Source: CAZWKQ01 sp964634005
GTDB taxonomy: Bacteria; Bacteroidota; Bacteroidia; Bacteroidales; JACABE01
Length of the DNA: 64,000 bases
Direction: 5' to 3'
NCBI GenBank assembly: GCA_964634005.1
Contig: CAZWKQ010000012.1
Location: 18,463 to 82,462 of the forward strand
Below, in pieces: positions 45,227 through 55,077 of the stretch. The notes beneath the pieces were generated by a model, which saw nothing but the letters and a program-made list of their open reading frames with translations, did no database searches and was not told the DNA's origin. The number at the start of each line of letters is the position of its first letter. Position 1 is the first letter of the stretch. The position numbers were made by a program, and so were the translations under genes.

Positions 45227-47287
45227 CTATTTACAAAATTTGTTAATTTCATTATTTGCTTTGATATATCCAAGTTCTAAAGCTGTATTAAAATCATTGC
45301 AAGCTGCAATTTTGTTGTTGGACTGTAAATTAGCGAAACCTCTTTTATGATATGCCTCACCGGCTTTAGGATTCAACTCTATACACTTATTGTAATCGGA
45401 TATTGCTTCGTTTATTTTACTGCTGTATAGGAAAACATTGCCTCGATTGTAATAGTAATCAGCCTTTTTGTCTTCAAGTTCTATGGCTTTGTTCAAATCT
45501 GCCAATGCTCCTGAGATATCCTTTAAGAAAAATTTGGTACTGCCTCTGTTTGAGTAATAAATTGCTTTATTGGGATTGTATTTTATGGCATTATTATAAT
45601 CAATTATTGCCTGCTCCAAATTTCCCATACGTGCATTTGAATTAGCTCTGTTGTAGTATGTATCTGCATCTTTGGGGTTGAATTTTAATGCTTTATTATA
45701 AAGAATCATTGCTTTTTCAATGTTATTTTTATTGAAATACACATTTGCAATTCCTGTGTAAGCAGCACTTTGAGTTGAATCTAAATTAAGTACCTGATTA
45801 TAAATATTTAACGATAATTCTTCACGTCCGGAGCTATAATAAGCATTTCCCAATTGAACTAATGCTTGAACATAATTAGGATTAATTTTTAATGACGATT
45901 GAAAATCATTTATTGCTGAATTATAATCACTTAACTCCATATAAATCAAACCTCTGCTATAATATGCTTCGGGAATAGTTTTGTTTATTTGAATACTCAT
46001 ATTATAATCGGAGATAGCCTTCTGAAAATTCCCGATTTTTTTAAAAGCATTTCCCCTATTGATATATGCTGTAGCATTATTAGGATTCTTTTTTATAGTA
46101 TCATTCCAAAGATTAATACTGTTTGCCCATACTTCATTACGAATTATTGTATTAAAACCCAATAAATGGAAATATATAAGTGCAAATGCCATTAGATGTC
46201 TTTTATAATTAGAATATTTCAAAAATAACTTCTCAAAGCTATATGAAACAACTAAAAATATCCCTATTGATGCTATATAGCTGAACCTGTCAGCCATAAA
46301 AGCAATACCGACAGGGAAAAACTGAAGCATAAGAAATATGTTTACCAAAAAGAAAAGTAACCCGAAGAAAAATGTATAATGCTTTCTTTTATAAAATATA
46401 AAAATTAAATAAAAAAACAGCACTGAAAATAAAGCTATTAGAATTGTATATAAATTCACACTCCCACTTTTAAATGGGTAATAATAAATTGCCGATAATT
46501 TTACTGGGATAATTAATTTAAAAATATACATTGGCAACGCATAAGCCGACAACAAAAGGCGTTCGGGCAAAGTATATGATAATCCTTCGGAATAAGCAGT
46601 TTGAGATACTTTTATTGCTATTATTCCAAATATTAATGAAAGAATAAAAAATGGTATTAAAGTCTTATAGTTTTTAATATTTTTACTAATCAGAAATTCA
46701 ACTAAAACTAAAACCAATGGCAATGTAACAGCTTGAGATTTAGAAAGTAATGACAGGAGAAAGAAAAGAATTGAATAAAATAAGTATTTGTTTGTTTTAA
46801 TCAATCTATACTTTATATAATGAAATATCGACAGCAGGAAGAAGAATGAATAAAGAACGTCTTTTCTTTCGGTAATCCACGCAACCGATTCAACCTGCAT
46901 TGTCGAAATTCCAAACATTAATGCGGTTCCAAAAGCAATACGAACCGACGAAAATAACGTTTTAATAATAATAAAAACGAGCAATGTATTTGCTAAATGT
47001 AGTAATAAGTTTGTAAGATGAAATATAAACGGATTCCCGCCACCAATTTGATAATCAATTGCTAACGAAACAATACTCAAAGGAACGTATGTTCCGGTAA
47101 AACTTTGTTTAAAGATTTGAAAAAAATTATTCAAACTTAACTGATGAATCAGCTCATTATTAGTTACATAATATGGATCATCCCAATTTGTAAAATCATT
47201 ATTTAGTGTGTTAAAAAAAGCTGCAAATACTATGCTCAATAATAAAATATGCTGGAAATACCTATAATTTTTAATTTTCTCTATCAT
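45227..47287 (-). CDS. TPR membrane protein, TMTC-like
   Basis: A 686-aa protein with about ten N-terminal transmembrane helices (~15-385), including WITERKDVLYSFFFLLSI. About eight tetratricopeptide repeats follow (~385-685), such as ATAYINRGNAFKKIGNFQKA and ADTYYNRANSNARMGNLEQA. The layout is that of O-mannosyltransferase-like TMTC proteins. An enzymatic role is unproven. Its ATG overlaps the uvrA stop by 4 bp (ATGA), so it is translated in line with uvrA. The PAS gene follows at 3 bp. Confidence 0.82.
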   Translation of the reverse strand: MIEKIKNYRYFQHILLLSIVFAAFFNTLNNDFTNWDDPYYVTNNELIHQLSLNNFFQIFKQSFTGTYVPLSIVSLAIDYQIGGGNPFIFHLTNLLLHLANTLLVFIIIKTLFSSVRIAFGTALMFGISTMQVESVAWITERKDVLYSFFFLLSIFHYIKYRLIKTNKYLFYSILFFLLSLLSKSQAVTLPLVLVLVEFLISKNIKNYKTLIPFFILSLIFGIIAIKVSQTAYSEGLSYTLPERLLLSAYALPMYIFKLIIPVKLSAIYYYPFKSGSVNLYTILIALFSVLFFYLIFIFYKRKHYTFFFGLLFFLVNIFLMLQFFPVGIAFMADRFSYIASIGIFLVVSYSFEKLFLKYSNYKRHLMAFALIYFHLLGFNTIIRNEVWANSINLWNDTIKKNPNNATAYINRGNAFKKIGNFQKAISDYNMSIQINKTIPEAYYSRGLIYMELSDYNSAINDFQSSLKINPNYVQALVQLGNAYYSSGREELSLNIYNQVLNLDSTQSAAYTGIANVYFNKNNIEKAMILYNKALKFNPKDADTYYNRANSNARMGNLEQAIIDYNNAIKYNPNKAIYYSNRGSTKFFLKDISGALADLNKAIELEDKKADYYYNRGNVFLYSSKINEAISDYNKCIELNPKAGEAYHKRGFANLQSNNKIAACNDFNTALELGYIKANNEINKFCK

Positions 47288-50103
47288 TTTACAAGTTTAG
47301 GTTTTAAATATTTGGATGTATAAGAGTTTTTACACTCTGAAAGTTCTTCAGGTGTACCTTCAAAAACCAGATAACCTCCTTTATCTCCTCCTTCGGGGCC
47401 TAATTCAATTATCCAGTCGGCACTTTTAATAATATCAATATTATGTTCAACAATCAAAACAGAATGTCCATTGCTAATAAGCTCATCGAAAGAGGCTTTT
47501 AGTTTGTTTATATCATGAAAATGCAAGCCTGTTGTGGGTTCATCGAAAATAAATAATGTTGGTTTGTCTGTGTAACCTTTATTCAAAAATGTTGCTAATT
47601 TAATTCTTTGAGCTTCTCCTCCACTTAATGAGCTTGATGATTGCCCTAATTTCACATAACCCAACCCAACTTTTAAAAGAGGCATTAACTTTTGAACTAT
47701 ATTAGCTTCAGTTGATTTTTTTTTCGATGTTGTAAAAAAATCAATAGCTTGCTCTACAGTCATTTCTAAAACATCATATATGTTTTTGTCATTATATTTT
47801 ATATCAAGAACTTCATCTTTAAACCTTTTACCTTTACAACTTTCGCAAATTAGCTTTAAATCAGCCATAAATTGCATTTCAATTTTCACAAAGCCCTCCC
47901 CTTCGCAGTCTTCGCAACGGCCGCCCTCAATGTTAAAAGAAAAATAGCCTTGTTTGTAACCTCTGGCTTTTGATAGAGATTGCTCGGAAAACAACAAACG
48001 TATATCATCATAAGCTTTTACATAAGTAGCAGGATTTGAACGTGTTGACTTTCCTATTGGATTTTGATCAATATATTCGACATTAACTAATTTTTTCAAA
48101 TCACCACTCACTCTTAAATATTTTCCGACCTTATCGCTATAACCTTCATAATGAGACTTTAAAGCAGGATACAGTACGTTTTTAACAAGTGATGATTTAC
48201 CGGAACCACTAACACCCGACACAACATTGATTAGATTCAATGGGATTTTTACGTTGATATTTTTAAGATTATTCTCAGATACGCCTTCCAAATAAATATA
48301 ATCCTTCCATTTTCTTCTACTTTCGGGAATCATAATAGCTTTCGAGCCATTAAGATAATCTGCCGTCAATGAGCCTGATTTTTGAAGTAAATTTTCATAA
48401 TTTCCGTTAAAAATTACTTCCCCGCCTTTCTCGCCGGCTAATGGTCCCATATCTATAATATTGTCGGCAACTTTCATAATCTCCTCATCGTGCTCAACAA
48501 CAATTACGGTATTTCCTATCGATTTTAACCTTTTTAGTACACCAATAAGACGATTTGTATCTCGCGGATGCAACCCGACACTTGGCTCGTCGAGAATATA
48601 CATAGAACCTACAAGATTACTGCCCAAAGACGTTGCCAAATTAATCCTCTGTGTTTCTCCCCCCGAAAGTGTCGATGACAAACGATTTAATGTCAGATAT
48701 CCTAACCCGACATCCTCAATGGTTTGTAACCGATTTATTATTTCCGTTAGTATTCTTTTTGCTACCTTTGATTCATAATTATTGAGTTCTAATTGTCTGA
48801 AAAAATTCAAATTATCTGACACAGAAGCAAGTACAATTTCAACAATCGACTTCCCTCCAACTTTTACATAAGATGCATCTTTTCTCAACCTGCTGCCTTT
48901 GCATTCGGGACATATAGTTTTACCCCTGTATCGCGATAGCATTACTCGATATTGAATTTTATAAGCTTGTTCCTCAATTCTTTTAAAAAATACATTCAAA
49001 CCCTCAAAATACTCATTTCCTTCCCAAAGTATTCTTTTATGTTCTTCACTCAACTCAACATAAGGTTTATGAATAGGAAAGTCAAACAAATAAGCGGTGT
49101 TTATCAATTGTGTTTTCCAAGCTTCCATTTTTTCACCTCTCCAACATGCAACAGCATCTTCATAAATTGAAAGATACTTATTTGGAATAACCAAATCTTC
49201 GTTAATGCCTATCACAGTTCCGAAACCCTCACAGTTTTTACAAGCACCGTAAGGATTATTGAAACTAAACAAATTTGTTGAAGGTTCTTCAAAAGTTATA
49301 CCGTCAAGTTCAAATCGATTTGAGAATTTTATGCTTTTTTGTGTATCATTAAATTTATAATGCACATTACAATATCCTAATCCTTCGTAAAATGCAGTCT
49401 GAACAGAATCAGCAACCCTTTCATATAATTCATTATCTTCCTTATCTATAATTAATCTGTCAATTAAAAGTTCAATATTATCGGTCGATTTTGCTTTTTT
49501 ATTAACAATATCTTCGATTAAATATATCTGATTATCAATATAGACACGTGCGAAACCCTGTTGTTTGAATAGTTTTAATTGTTCTTCTATCGTACGATCG
49601 GTATAAATACTAATCGGTGCAGTTATAAAAACTTTTGTTTCACTTGATAGCTCCTTAATGAAATCAACTACATCGCTTACTGTATGTCTTTTAACAATAT
49701 TTCCGGATACAGGAGAATATGTTTTACCTATTCTAGCAAACAGTAACTTAAGGTATTCATAAACTTCCGTTGATGTTCCAACAGTTGAACGCGGATTACG
49801 ATTATTTGTTTTTTGTTCAATTGCAATCGCAGGAGATATTCCGTTAATATAATCGACTTCAGGTTTGGCAATTCTACCTAAAAACTGGCGTGCATACGAG
49901 CTTAAACTTTCCACATATCTTCTTTGTCCTTCAGCAAAAAGAGTATCAAAGGCGAGGGAAGTTTTTCCCGAACCTGATAATCCGGTAATAACAGTAAGTT
50001 GGTTTCTTGGAATTACAACATCAATATTTTTTAAGTTATTAACCCTCGCTCCTTTGATTATGATATCCCTAACATCCTCTTTTTTAATTTTTTCAGTAAA
50101 CAT
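47284..50103 (-). CDS. uvrA: Excinuclease ABC subunit UvrA
   Basis: A 939-aa damage-recognition ATPase of nucleotide excision repair. Two ABC modules have Walker A GLSGSGKTS (~41-49) and SGVSGSGKSSLV (~640), with signatures LSGGETQRINLA and LSGGEAQRIKLA. Zinc motifs are CKNC...CPEC and CEDC...CESC. Length matches the family. A -7 element TACTTTTG lies 21 bp upstream. It heads a uvrA-TPR-PAS operon. Confidence 0.97.
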   Translation of the reverse strand: MFTEKIKKEDVRDIIIKGARVNNLKNIDVVIPRNQLTVITGLSGSGKTSLAFDTLFAEGQRRYVESLSSYARQFLGRIAKPEVDYINGISPAIAIEQKTNNRNPRSTVGTSTEVYEYLKLLFARIGKTYSPVSGNIVKRHTVSDVVDFIKELSSETKVFITAPISIYTDRTIEEQLKLFKQQGFARVYIDNQIYLIEDIVNKKAKSTDNIELLIDRLIIDKEDNELYERVADSVQTAFYEGLGYCNVHYKFNDTQKSIKFSNRFELDGITFEEPSTNLFSFNNPYGACKNCEGFGTVIGINEDLVIPNKYLSIYEDAVACWRGEKMEAWKTQLINTAYLFDFPIHKPYVELSEEHKRILWEGNEYFEGLNVFFKRIEEQAYKIQYRVMLSRYRGKTICPECKGSRLRKDASYVKVGGKSIVEIVLASVSDNLNFFRQLELNNYESKVAKRILTEIINRLQTIEDVGLGYLTLNRLSSTLSGGETQRINLATSLGSNLVGSMYILDEPSVGLHPRDTNRLIGVLKRLKSIGNTVIVVEHDEEIMKVADNIIDMGPLAGEKGGEVIFNGNYENLLQKSGSLTADYLNGSKAIMIPESRRKWKDYIYLEGVSENNLKNINVKIPLNLINVVSGVSGSGKSSLVKNVLYPALKSHYEGYSDKVGKYLRVSGDLKKLVNVEYIDQNPIGKSTRSNPATYVKAYDDIRLLFSEQSLSKARGYKQGYFSFNIEGGRCEDCEGEGFVKIEMQFMADLKLICESCKGKRFKDEVLDIKYNDKNIYDVLEMTVEQAIDFFTTSKKKSTEANIVQKLMPLLKVGLGYVKLGQSSSSLSGGEAQRIKLATFLNKGYTDKPTLFIFDEPTTGLHFHDINKLKASFDELISNGHSVLIVEHNIDIIKSADWIIELGPEGGDKGGYLVFEGTPEELSECKNSYTSKYLKPKLVK

Positions 50104-50124
50104 TTCAGAATTTTATTTTGATTT

Positions 50125-50132
50125 CAAAAGTA
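50125..50132 (-). promoter_or_regulatory. -7 promoter element of uvrA (TACTTTTG)
   Basis: An exact TAnnTTTG on the minus strand, 21 bp before the ATG at 50103. A TTTG lies 16 bp further upstream (50152-50149), slightly too close for the usual -33 box. Confidence 0.5.
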
Positions 50133-50168
50133 ATAAATAAATGAAAACCAAAATTTCTAAAACTTAGT

Positions 50169-50176
50169 TATCTTTG
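50169..50176 (+). promoter_or_regulatory. -7 promoter element of the TPR-kinase (TATCTTTG)
   Basis: An exact TAnnTTTG match 12 bp before the ATG at 50189. It contains the TTG (50174) that would be an alternative start, which argues for the ATG and a very short leader. Confidence 0.55.
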
Positions 50177-50188
50177 CTTAAAAAAAAT

Positions 50189-52255
50189 ATGTTTTCAGTT
50201 AAAATCAATCATAAAGAAAGTCTTTTAGTATTTATTTTTATTATTTTTTTTTCGTCTGTATTTTCACAACCAAAAATTGATTCGTTAAGAATAGAGCTAA
50301 ATAAAAGAAAAGGCAGCGACCGTATTCCAATACTTCACTCATTAGCATTACAGTTTTCGGTAAAAAAACCCGACTCGGCAATTAATTATGCCAAAGAAGC
50401 TATTTTTTTGTCGAATCTCTATAAAAAGGAAGATTCTATTGGAGAGCTTTATCAAATACTCGGTAAAAACTATAAAGAAAAAATTGATTTTAAATCATCT
50501 TTAAATTATTACACACTTGCTTTAGAAATTTATAAAAATCAGAAAAACAAAGAGAAAAAAATATCTGAATTATATAATTCGATGGGAATTATCTACGGTA
50601 AAATTTATAATTACGAAAGAGCCTTTTATTATTTCCATCTTGCCGTAAATAACATGTTGAAAAACAATGATTTCGACAGACTTCCTCCTATATTAAACAA
50701 TATTGGACTTATTTATTTGCACATAAAAGATTACGAAAAAGCCAAAGAAAATTTTCTCCGAGCATTATATATTTCAAAATCAAATAATAATTTGGCATCA
50801 AGTGTATCATCTCTATTCAATTTATCGGCTCTTTATGATAATTTGGATAATCAAAAAATATCTCTAAAATATCAATTTGAAGCATTAGAAATTTGTATAA
50901 AATTGAAAGATACTCTAAAAACTGCAATTTCAAAATTGAATATAGGAATTTTTTATAATAAGTTATCAGAGCCAAATACAGCAATAAAATACCTGAATGA
51001 GGCTCAAGAAATATTTGAGAAAAGCTCCGATGCTTATAAATATTACCAAACCTATACACTTCAAAATCTTGGAAGTGCCTATTTAAAGCTTAAAGAAAAT
51101 GATAAAGCTTATAATTATTTAAAACAGGCATATGATATTTCTGTAAAAATAAAAGATAACGGATGTATTAGAAATTCTTTTGAAAATTTTTCAAAATTTT
51201 ATGAAAAAACAGGTGATTATAAAACTGCACTCGAATATTATAAAAAATACAAAAGTATAAATGATAGTATTTTTACAAAAGAAAACAGCGATAAAATCGC
51301 AGAAATGCAAGTAAGATACGAAACCGAAGAAAAGGAAAAAGAAAATGAAATTTTAAGACAAAAAAATACTATTCAACAATTAGCCATTCAAAAGCAAATT
51401 TACTTAAGAAACACATTTATTGCCGTTTCCGGCATTGTTATATTGCTGATTGTTTTGGTTTTGTATCGCTTTTATATAAAAAAGAAAGCTAATAAATTAC
51501 TTTCAGAAAAAAATAAGATGATTACAGAACAAAAAGAAAAGCTCGAACTGGCCAATGCAACAAAAGATAAATTTTTCACTTTGCTTGCCCATGATCTAAA
51601 AACGCCATTTTATGTTATTATGAAATATGCTCATTATCTGAAACTTGAAATAGATAAAATGTCGATTAATGAAAGAGATGCAATAATTAATGAACTTAAC
51701 GATTATACCGAGCATATTTACGGCTTACTCGAAAACTTGCTTACATGGTCGCGTTCTCAAAGAGGTATGATACATTTAAAAAAAGAAATGCTTAATGTTG
51801 CAGAAATAGTCGAAGATTCAGCAAAAACGTACAGTTACGAACAACAGACAAAAGAAATTAAACTAACAATAGAAATACCGGAAAATTTACTTATTTACGC
51901 TGATAAATACACCATAAAAACTGTAATAGGCAATATTTACAACAATGCAATAAAATTTACAAATATAGGTGGTGAGATAAAAATAAATGCAACGAAAAAC
52001 GTTAAAAATAATGTAGAGATTTTGATTTCGGATAACGGTGTCGGAATTGATGAAGACAAAATAGAGAGTCTATTCACCATTGGTGAAAGCTATTCAACAG
52101 AGGGAACGATGAACGAAAAAGGAACCGGCTTAGGGTTGATTATTTGTAAAGAATTTATTGATTTAAACAATGGAGATATAAGAGTTGTTAGTAAAAAAAA
52201 TGAAGGAAGTACTTTTATAATCGAATTACCATCAAAAACAGAGGATGAAAACTAA
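50189..52255 (+). CDS. TPR-repeat sensor histidine kinase
   Basis: A 688-aa membrane sensor. The signal peptide ends near FFSSVFSQ. Periplasmic tetratricopeptide repeats fill ~40-375 (MGIIYGKIYNYERAFYYF and similar), a coiled coil ~375-405 leads to one transmembrane helix (~410-430), and the kinase follows. Its H-box is LLAHDLKTPFYVIM (His468), with DNGVGIDEDK and GTGLGLIICKEF. No response regulator is adjacent, so the partner is unknown. The ATG at 50189 is used; the TTG at 50174 falls inside the -7 element. Confidence 0.9.
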   Translation: MFSVKINHKESLLVFIFIIFFSSVFSQPKIDSLRIELNKRKGSDRIPILHSLALQFSVKKPDSAINYAKEAIFLSNLYKKEDSIGELYQILGKNYKEKIDFKSSLNYYTLALEIYKNQKNKEKKISELYNSMGIIYGKIYNYERAFYYFHLAVNNMLKNNDFDRLPPILNNIGLIYLHIKDYEKAKENFLRALYISKSNNNLASSVSSLFNLSALYDNLDNQKISLKYQFEALEICIKLKDTLKTAISKLNIGIFYNKLSEPNTAIKYLNEAQEIFEKSSDAYKYYQTYTLQNLGSAYLKLKENDKAYNYLKQAYDISVKIKDNGCIRNSFENFSKFYEKTGDYKTALEYYKKYKSINDSIFTKENSDKIAEMQVRYETEEKEKENEILRQKNTIQQLAIQKQIYLRNTFIAVSGIVILLIVLVLYRFYIKKKANKLLSEKNKMITEQKEKLELANATKDKFFTLLAHDLKTPFYVIMKYAHYLKLEIDKMSINERDAIINELNDYTEHIYGLLENLLTWSRSQRGMIHLKKEMLNVAEIVEDSAKTYSYEQQTKEIKLTIEIPENLLIYADKYTIKTVIGNIYNNAIKFTNIGGEIKINATKNVKNNVEILISDNGVGIDEDKIESLFTIGESYSTEGTMNEKGTGLGLIICKEFIDLNNGDIRVVSKKNEGSTFIIELPSKTEDEN

Positions 52256-52257
52256 AT

Positions 52258-52707
52258 TTATTTAAGTTTCGATCTCTCAATTTCCATTTTCGAGTCTTTT
52301 GTTTTCAAGCTTTCGCGTTTATCATAAAGCTTTTTCCCTTTGGCCAGCGAAATATCAATTTTTGCAAGACCATTATCGTTAATATACATAGCTGTAGGAA
52401 TAATTGTAAATCCTTTTTCCTTGGTTTTATTCAAAAGTTTGCGAAGTTCTTTTTTTGTCAATAAGAGTTTTCTGTCTCTTTTTGGCTCATGATTCAAATA
52501 AGTTCCATAAGTATATTCAGAAATATGCATATTTCTGACAAACAATTCATTACCGACAAAAACACAATAGGCTTCCGTAATTGATGCTTTACCTAACCTC
52601 AAAGACTTTATTTCTGTCCCTGTTAATTGAATTCCGGCAGTAAAATTTTCAATCAGAAAATATTCAAATGCAGCTTTTTTGTTTTTTATATTTACGACGT
52701 TATTCAT
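52258..52707 (-). CDS. smpB: SsrA-binding protein SmpB
   Basis: A 149-aa tmRNA-binding protein for trans-translation of stalled ribosomes. Family features are ENFTAGIQLTGTEIKSLR, EYTYGTYLNHEPKRDRKLL and the basic tail LAKGKKLYDKRESLK. The ATG at 52707 is used, since the longer frame from 52758 adds a non-homologous N-terminus and starts upstream of the -7 element at 52714-52721. It converges on the TPR-kinase gene with a 2-bp gap. No tmRNA gene is in the window. Confidence 0.95.
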   Translation of the reverse strand: MNNVVNIKNKKAAFEYFLIENFTAGIQLTGTEIKSLRLGKASITEAYCVFVGNELFVRNMHISEYTYGTYLNHEPKRDRKLLLTKKELRKLLNKTKEKGFTIIPTAMYINDNGLAKIDISLAKGKKLYDKRESLKTKDSKMEIERSKLK

Positions 52708-52713
52708 CGATTG

Positions 52714-52721
52714 CAAAATTA
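52714..52721 (-). promoter_or_regulatory. -7 promoter element of smpB (TAATTTTG)
   Basis: An exact TAnnTTTG on the minus strand with only 6 nt between it and the smpB ATG at 52707. This predicts a leaderless or nearly leaderless transcript. Confidence 0.5.
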
Positions 52722-52791
52722 CAAAAACTTTGCTTAGCTTTTTATTGAAATAAAGCAAAATTTTACTGTCATTTTTTTAACAAACATTTAC

Positions 52792-52799
52792 TATTTTTG
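52792..52799 (+). promoter_or_regulatory. -7 promoter element of glnN (TATTTTTG)
   Basis: An exact TAnnTTTG match 32 bp before the ATG at 52832, in the short divergent region between smpB and glnN. Confidence 0.5.
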
Positions 52800-52831
52800 T
52801 TATTATTTTTTTAAATTAACAATCTATAAAA

Positions 52832-55024
52832 ATGGGAAATTTCAGGTTTTTATCAATCGAATTGGCAACAAACAGAAAAAACAATAATGATATATTACAA
52901 ACCAAGGAAAAGATTTCGGATATATTCGGGGAACTGACATTTGACAGAAAATCAATGCAGCAATATTTAAGCAAAATCGCTTTTCAAAAGGTACTAAATG
53001 CAGTAGAAAAAGGGGAGAAAATTGAAAGAGAAATTGCTGACGAAATTGCTTCGGGGATGAAATCATGGGCATTATCAATGGGAGCGACCCATTATACACA
53101 TTGGTTTCAACCACTTACCGGTTATTCGGCCGAAAAACACGATTCGTTTTTTACATTAGACAAACAAAACAGAGCAATAGAATACTTTGACGGAAGCAGT
53201 TTAGTACAACAAGAACCTGATGCATCAAGTTTCCCGAGTGGCGGAATAAGAAGTACATTTGAAGCACGCGGGTACACGGCATGGGACCCAACTTCTCCGG
53301 CATTTATCATAGATAATACTCTTTGTATTCCGACAATTTTTGTCTCATATACAGGCGAAGCATTGGATTACAAAGCTCCTTTACTTAAAACACTGCATTT
53401 TTTAGATAAAACGGCAACCGAAGTAGTTAAGATATTCTCACCGGAAGTTAACAGCGTTAAAGCCACTCTCGGAATTGAGCAAGAATATTTTCTTATTGAT
53501 GAAGCTTTATTCTTTGCAAGACCCGATATTGTACTTACAGGCAGAACACTATTCGGACATTCGGCAGCAAAAGACCAACAATTAGAAGATAATTATTTCG
53601 GAAGTATTCCCGAAAGAATTATGAAATTTATGAAAGATATAGAGTATCAAGCATATAGATTGGGTATTCCGCTTCGTACACGACATAATGAAGTTGCTCC
53701 AAACCAATTTGAATGCGCTCCGCTTTTCGAAGATGTTAATCTTGCAGTTGACCATAATATTCTCCTTATGGATATTATGCAAAAAACAGCAAGACGACAC
53801 CACTTCAGAATTCTGTTTCATGAAAAACCTTTCGCGGGAATAAACGGTTCAGGGAAACATAACAATTTCTCTTTAATGACAGACACAGGAGATAATTTGC
53901 TCTCTCCGGGGAAAAATCCCATTTCAAACTTAAAATTCCTTACTTTTTTATTAAACATAATTAAAGCGGTAAACGATTATCCCGATTTACTTAGAGCTTC
54001 GATTGCAACTGCAAGCAACGACCTTAGACTTGGAGGAAACGAGGCACCTCCGGCAATAATGTCGGTTTTCCTCGGCGAACATATTACCAATATTCTTAAT
54101 TCTATTAAAAACAGAAACTACAACGATAATTCAGAAAATATAAATAAAAGACAAGAAACAATTGATATTGCACGAGTACCTGAAATTTTACTTGATAATA
54201 CCGATAGAAACAGAACCTCTCCATTTGCATTTACCGGCAATAAATTCGAATTCCGTGCTGTAGGCTCTATGAGTAACTCCGCTGCTCCTATGATTGCATT
54301 ATTGACTATTATCGGAAATCAGTTGAAAATATTTTTAGAAACATATAATTCAAAACTAAATAACGGACAATCGAAAGAGGAAGCATTATACGACATTCTT
54401 AAAAATTATGTCATTGAAACCGAAAAAATAAGATTCGACGGGAACAACTACAGTCAGTTCTGGATAGAAGAAGCCGAAAAAAGAGGTTTAAGAAATATTA
54501 AATCTACTCCCGAAGCTCTCGACTATTTTATTGACCCCGAAATAGTTAAAATATTCGAAAATTCAGGTGTATTATCCTATAGAGAACTTCATGCCCGGAT
54601 GGAAATTAAGTTTGAAAATTACATTAAAAAAATTCAAATCGAATCCCGTACTTTGGGCGATCTGGCTATTAACCATATAATTCCTGTTGCAATCAGCTAT
54701 CAGAATGTTCTTATTGAAAATGTAAAAGGATTGAAAAAAATATTCGACATAGATGAATTTCATAAAAAGTCATCTCTTCAGATGAAAAATATTAGTGAAA
54801 TTTCTGAGCATATCAATAATATAATTAGTTTGGTTGATAAAATGACCGAACAACGAAGGGCTTCAAATAAAATTGAAAACTCAAGAGAAAAAGCAATTGC
54901 TTACTTAAAAAATGTACTCCCATTTATGGAAGAAATCAGAAAGAATACTGATGCACTTGAATTGATGATTGATGATGAATTATGGACTTTACCAAAATAT
55001 AGAGAATTATTATTCATTAATTAA
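52832..55024 (+). CDS. glnN: Glutamine synthetase type III
   Basis: A 730-aa ATP-dependent enzyme making glutamine from glutamate and ammonia. The long type III form is typical of Bacteroidota and cyanobacteria. It carries LTGYSAEKHDSF, GGIRSTFEARGYTAWDP, the catalytic region TLGIEQEYFLID and the ATP/glutamate-site stretches RHNEVAPNQFE, FAGINGSGKHNN and NRTSPFAFTGNKFEFR. Length fits GSIII. It is followed at 53 bp by the che operon, which has its own -7 element. Nitrogen control is not readable. Confidence 0.96.
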   Translation: MGNFRFLSIELATNRKNNNDILQTKEKISDIFGELTFDRKSMQQYLSKIAFQKVLNAVEKGEKIEREIADEIASGMKSWALSMGATHYTHWFQPLTGYSAEKHDSFFTLDKQNRAIEYFDGSSLVQQEPDASSFPSGGIRSTFEARGYTAWDPTSPAFIIDNTLCIPTIFVSYTGEALDYKAPLLKTLHFLDKTATEVVKIFSPEVNSVKATLGIEQEYFLIDEALFFARPDIVLTGRTLFGHSAAKDQQLEDNYFGSIPERIMKFMKDIEYQAYRLGIPLRTRHNEVAPNQFECAPLFEDVNLAVDHNILLMDIMQKTARRHHFRILFHEKPFAGINGSGKHNNFSLMTDTGDNLLSPGKNPISNLKFLTFLLNIIKAVNDYPDLLRASIATASNDLRLGGNEAPPAIMSVFLGEHITNILNSIKNRNYNDNSENINKRQETIDIARVPEILLDNTDRNRTSPFAFTGNKFEFRAVGSMSNSAAPMIALLTIIGNQLKIFLETYNSKLNNGQSKEEALYDILKNYVIETEKIRFDGNNYSQFWIEEAEKRGLRNIKSTPEALDYFIDPEIVKIFENSGVLSYRELHARMEIKFENYIKKIQIESRTLGDLAINHIIPVAISYQNVLIENVKGLKKIFDIDEFHKKSSLQMKNISEISEHINNIISLVDKMTEQRRASNKIENSREKAIAYLKNVLPFMEEIRKNTDALELMIDDELWTLPKYRELLFIN

Positions 55025-55055
55025 TTTTTTATTTCGTTTCTAATGCTATTTTTTT

Positions 55056-55063
55056 TATTTTTG
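55056..55063 (+). promoter_or_regulatory. -7 promoter element of the che operon (TATTTTTG)
   Basis: An exact TAnnTTTG match 14 bp before the ATG at 55078. It would drive the ten closely spaced chemosensory genes to 63903. No clear -33 box. Confidence 0.5.
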
Positions 55064-55077
55064 AGAAAAAATCAAAA

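Noticed and set aside
52777..52802. TTAACAA and TTGTTA before glnN as a Rex operator
   Set aside because: The two half sites point outward, opposite to a Rex box, and flank the -7 element by chance in AT-rich DNA.
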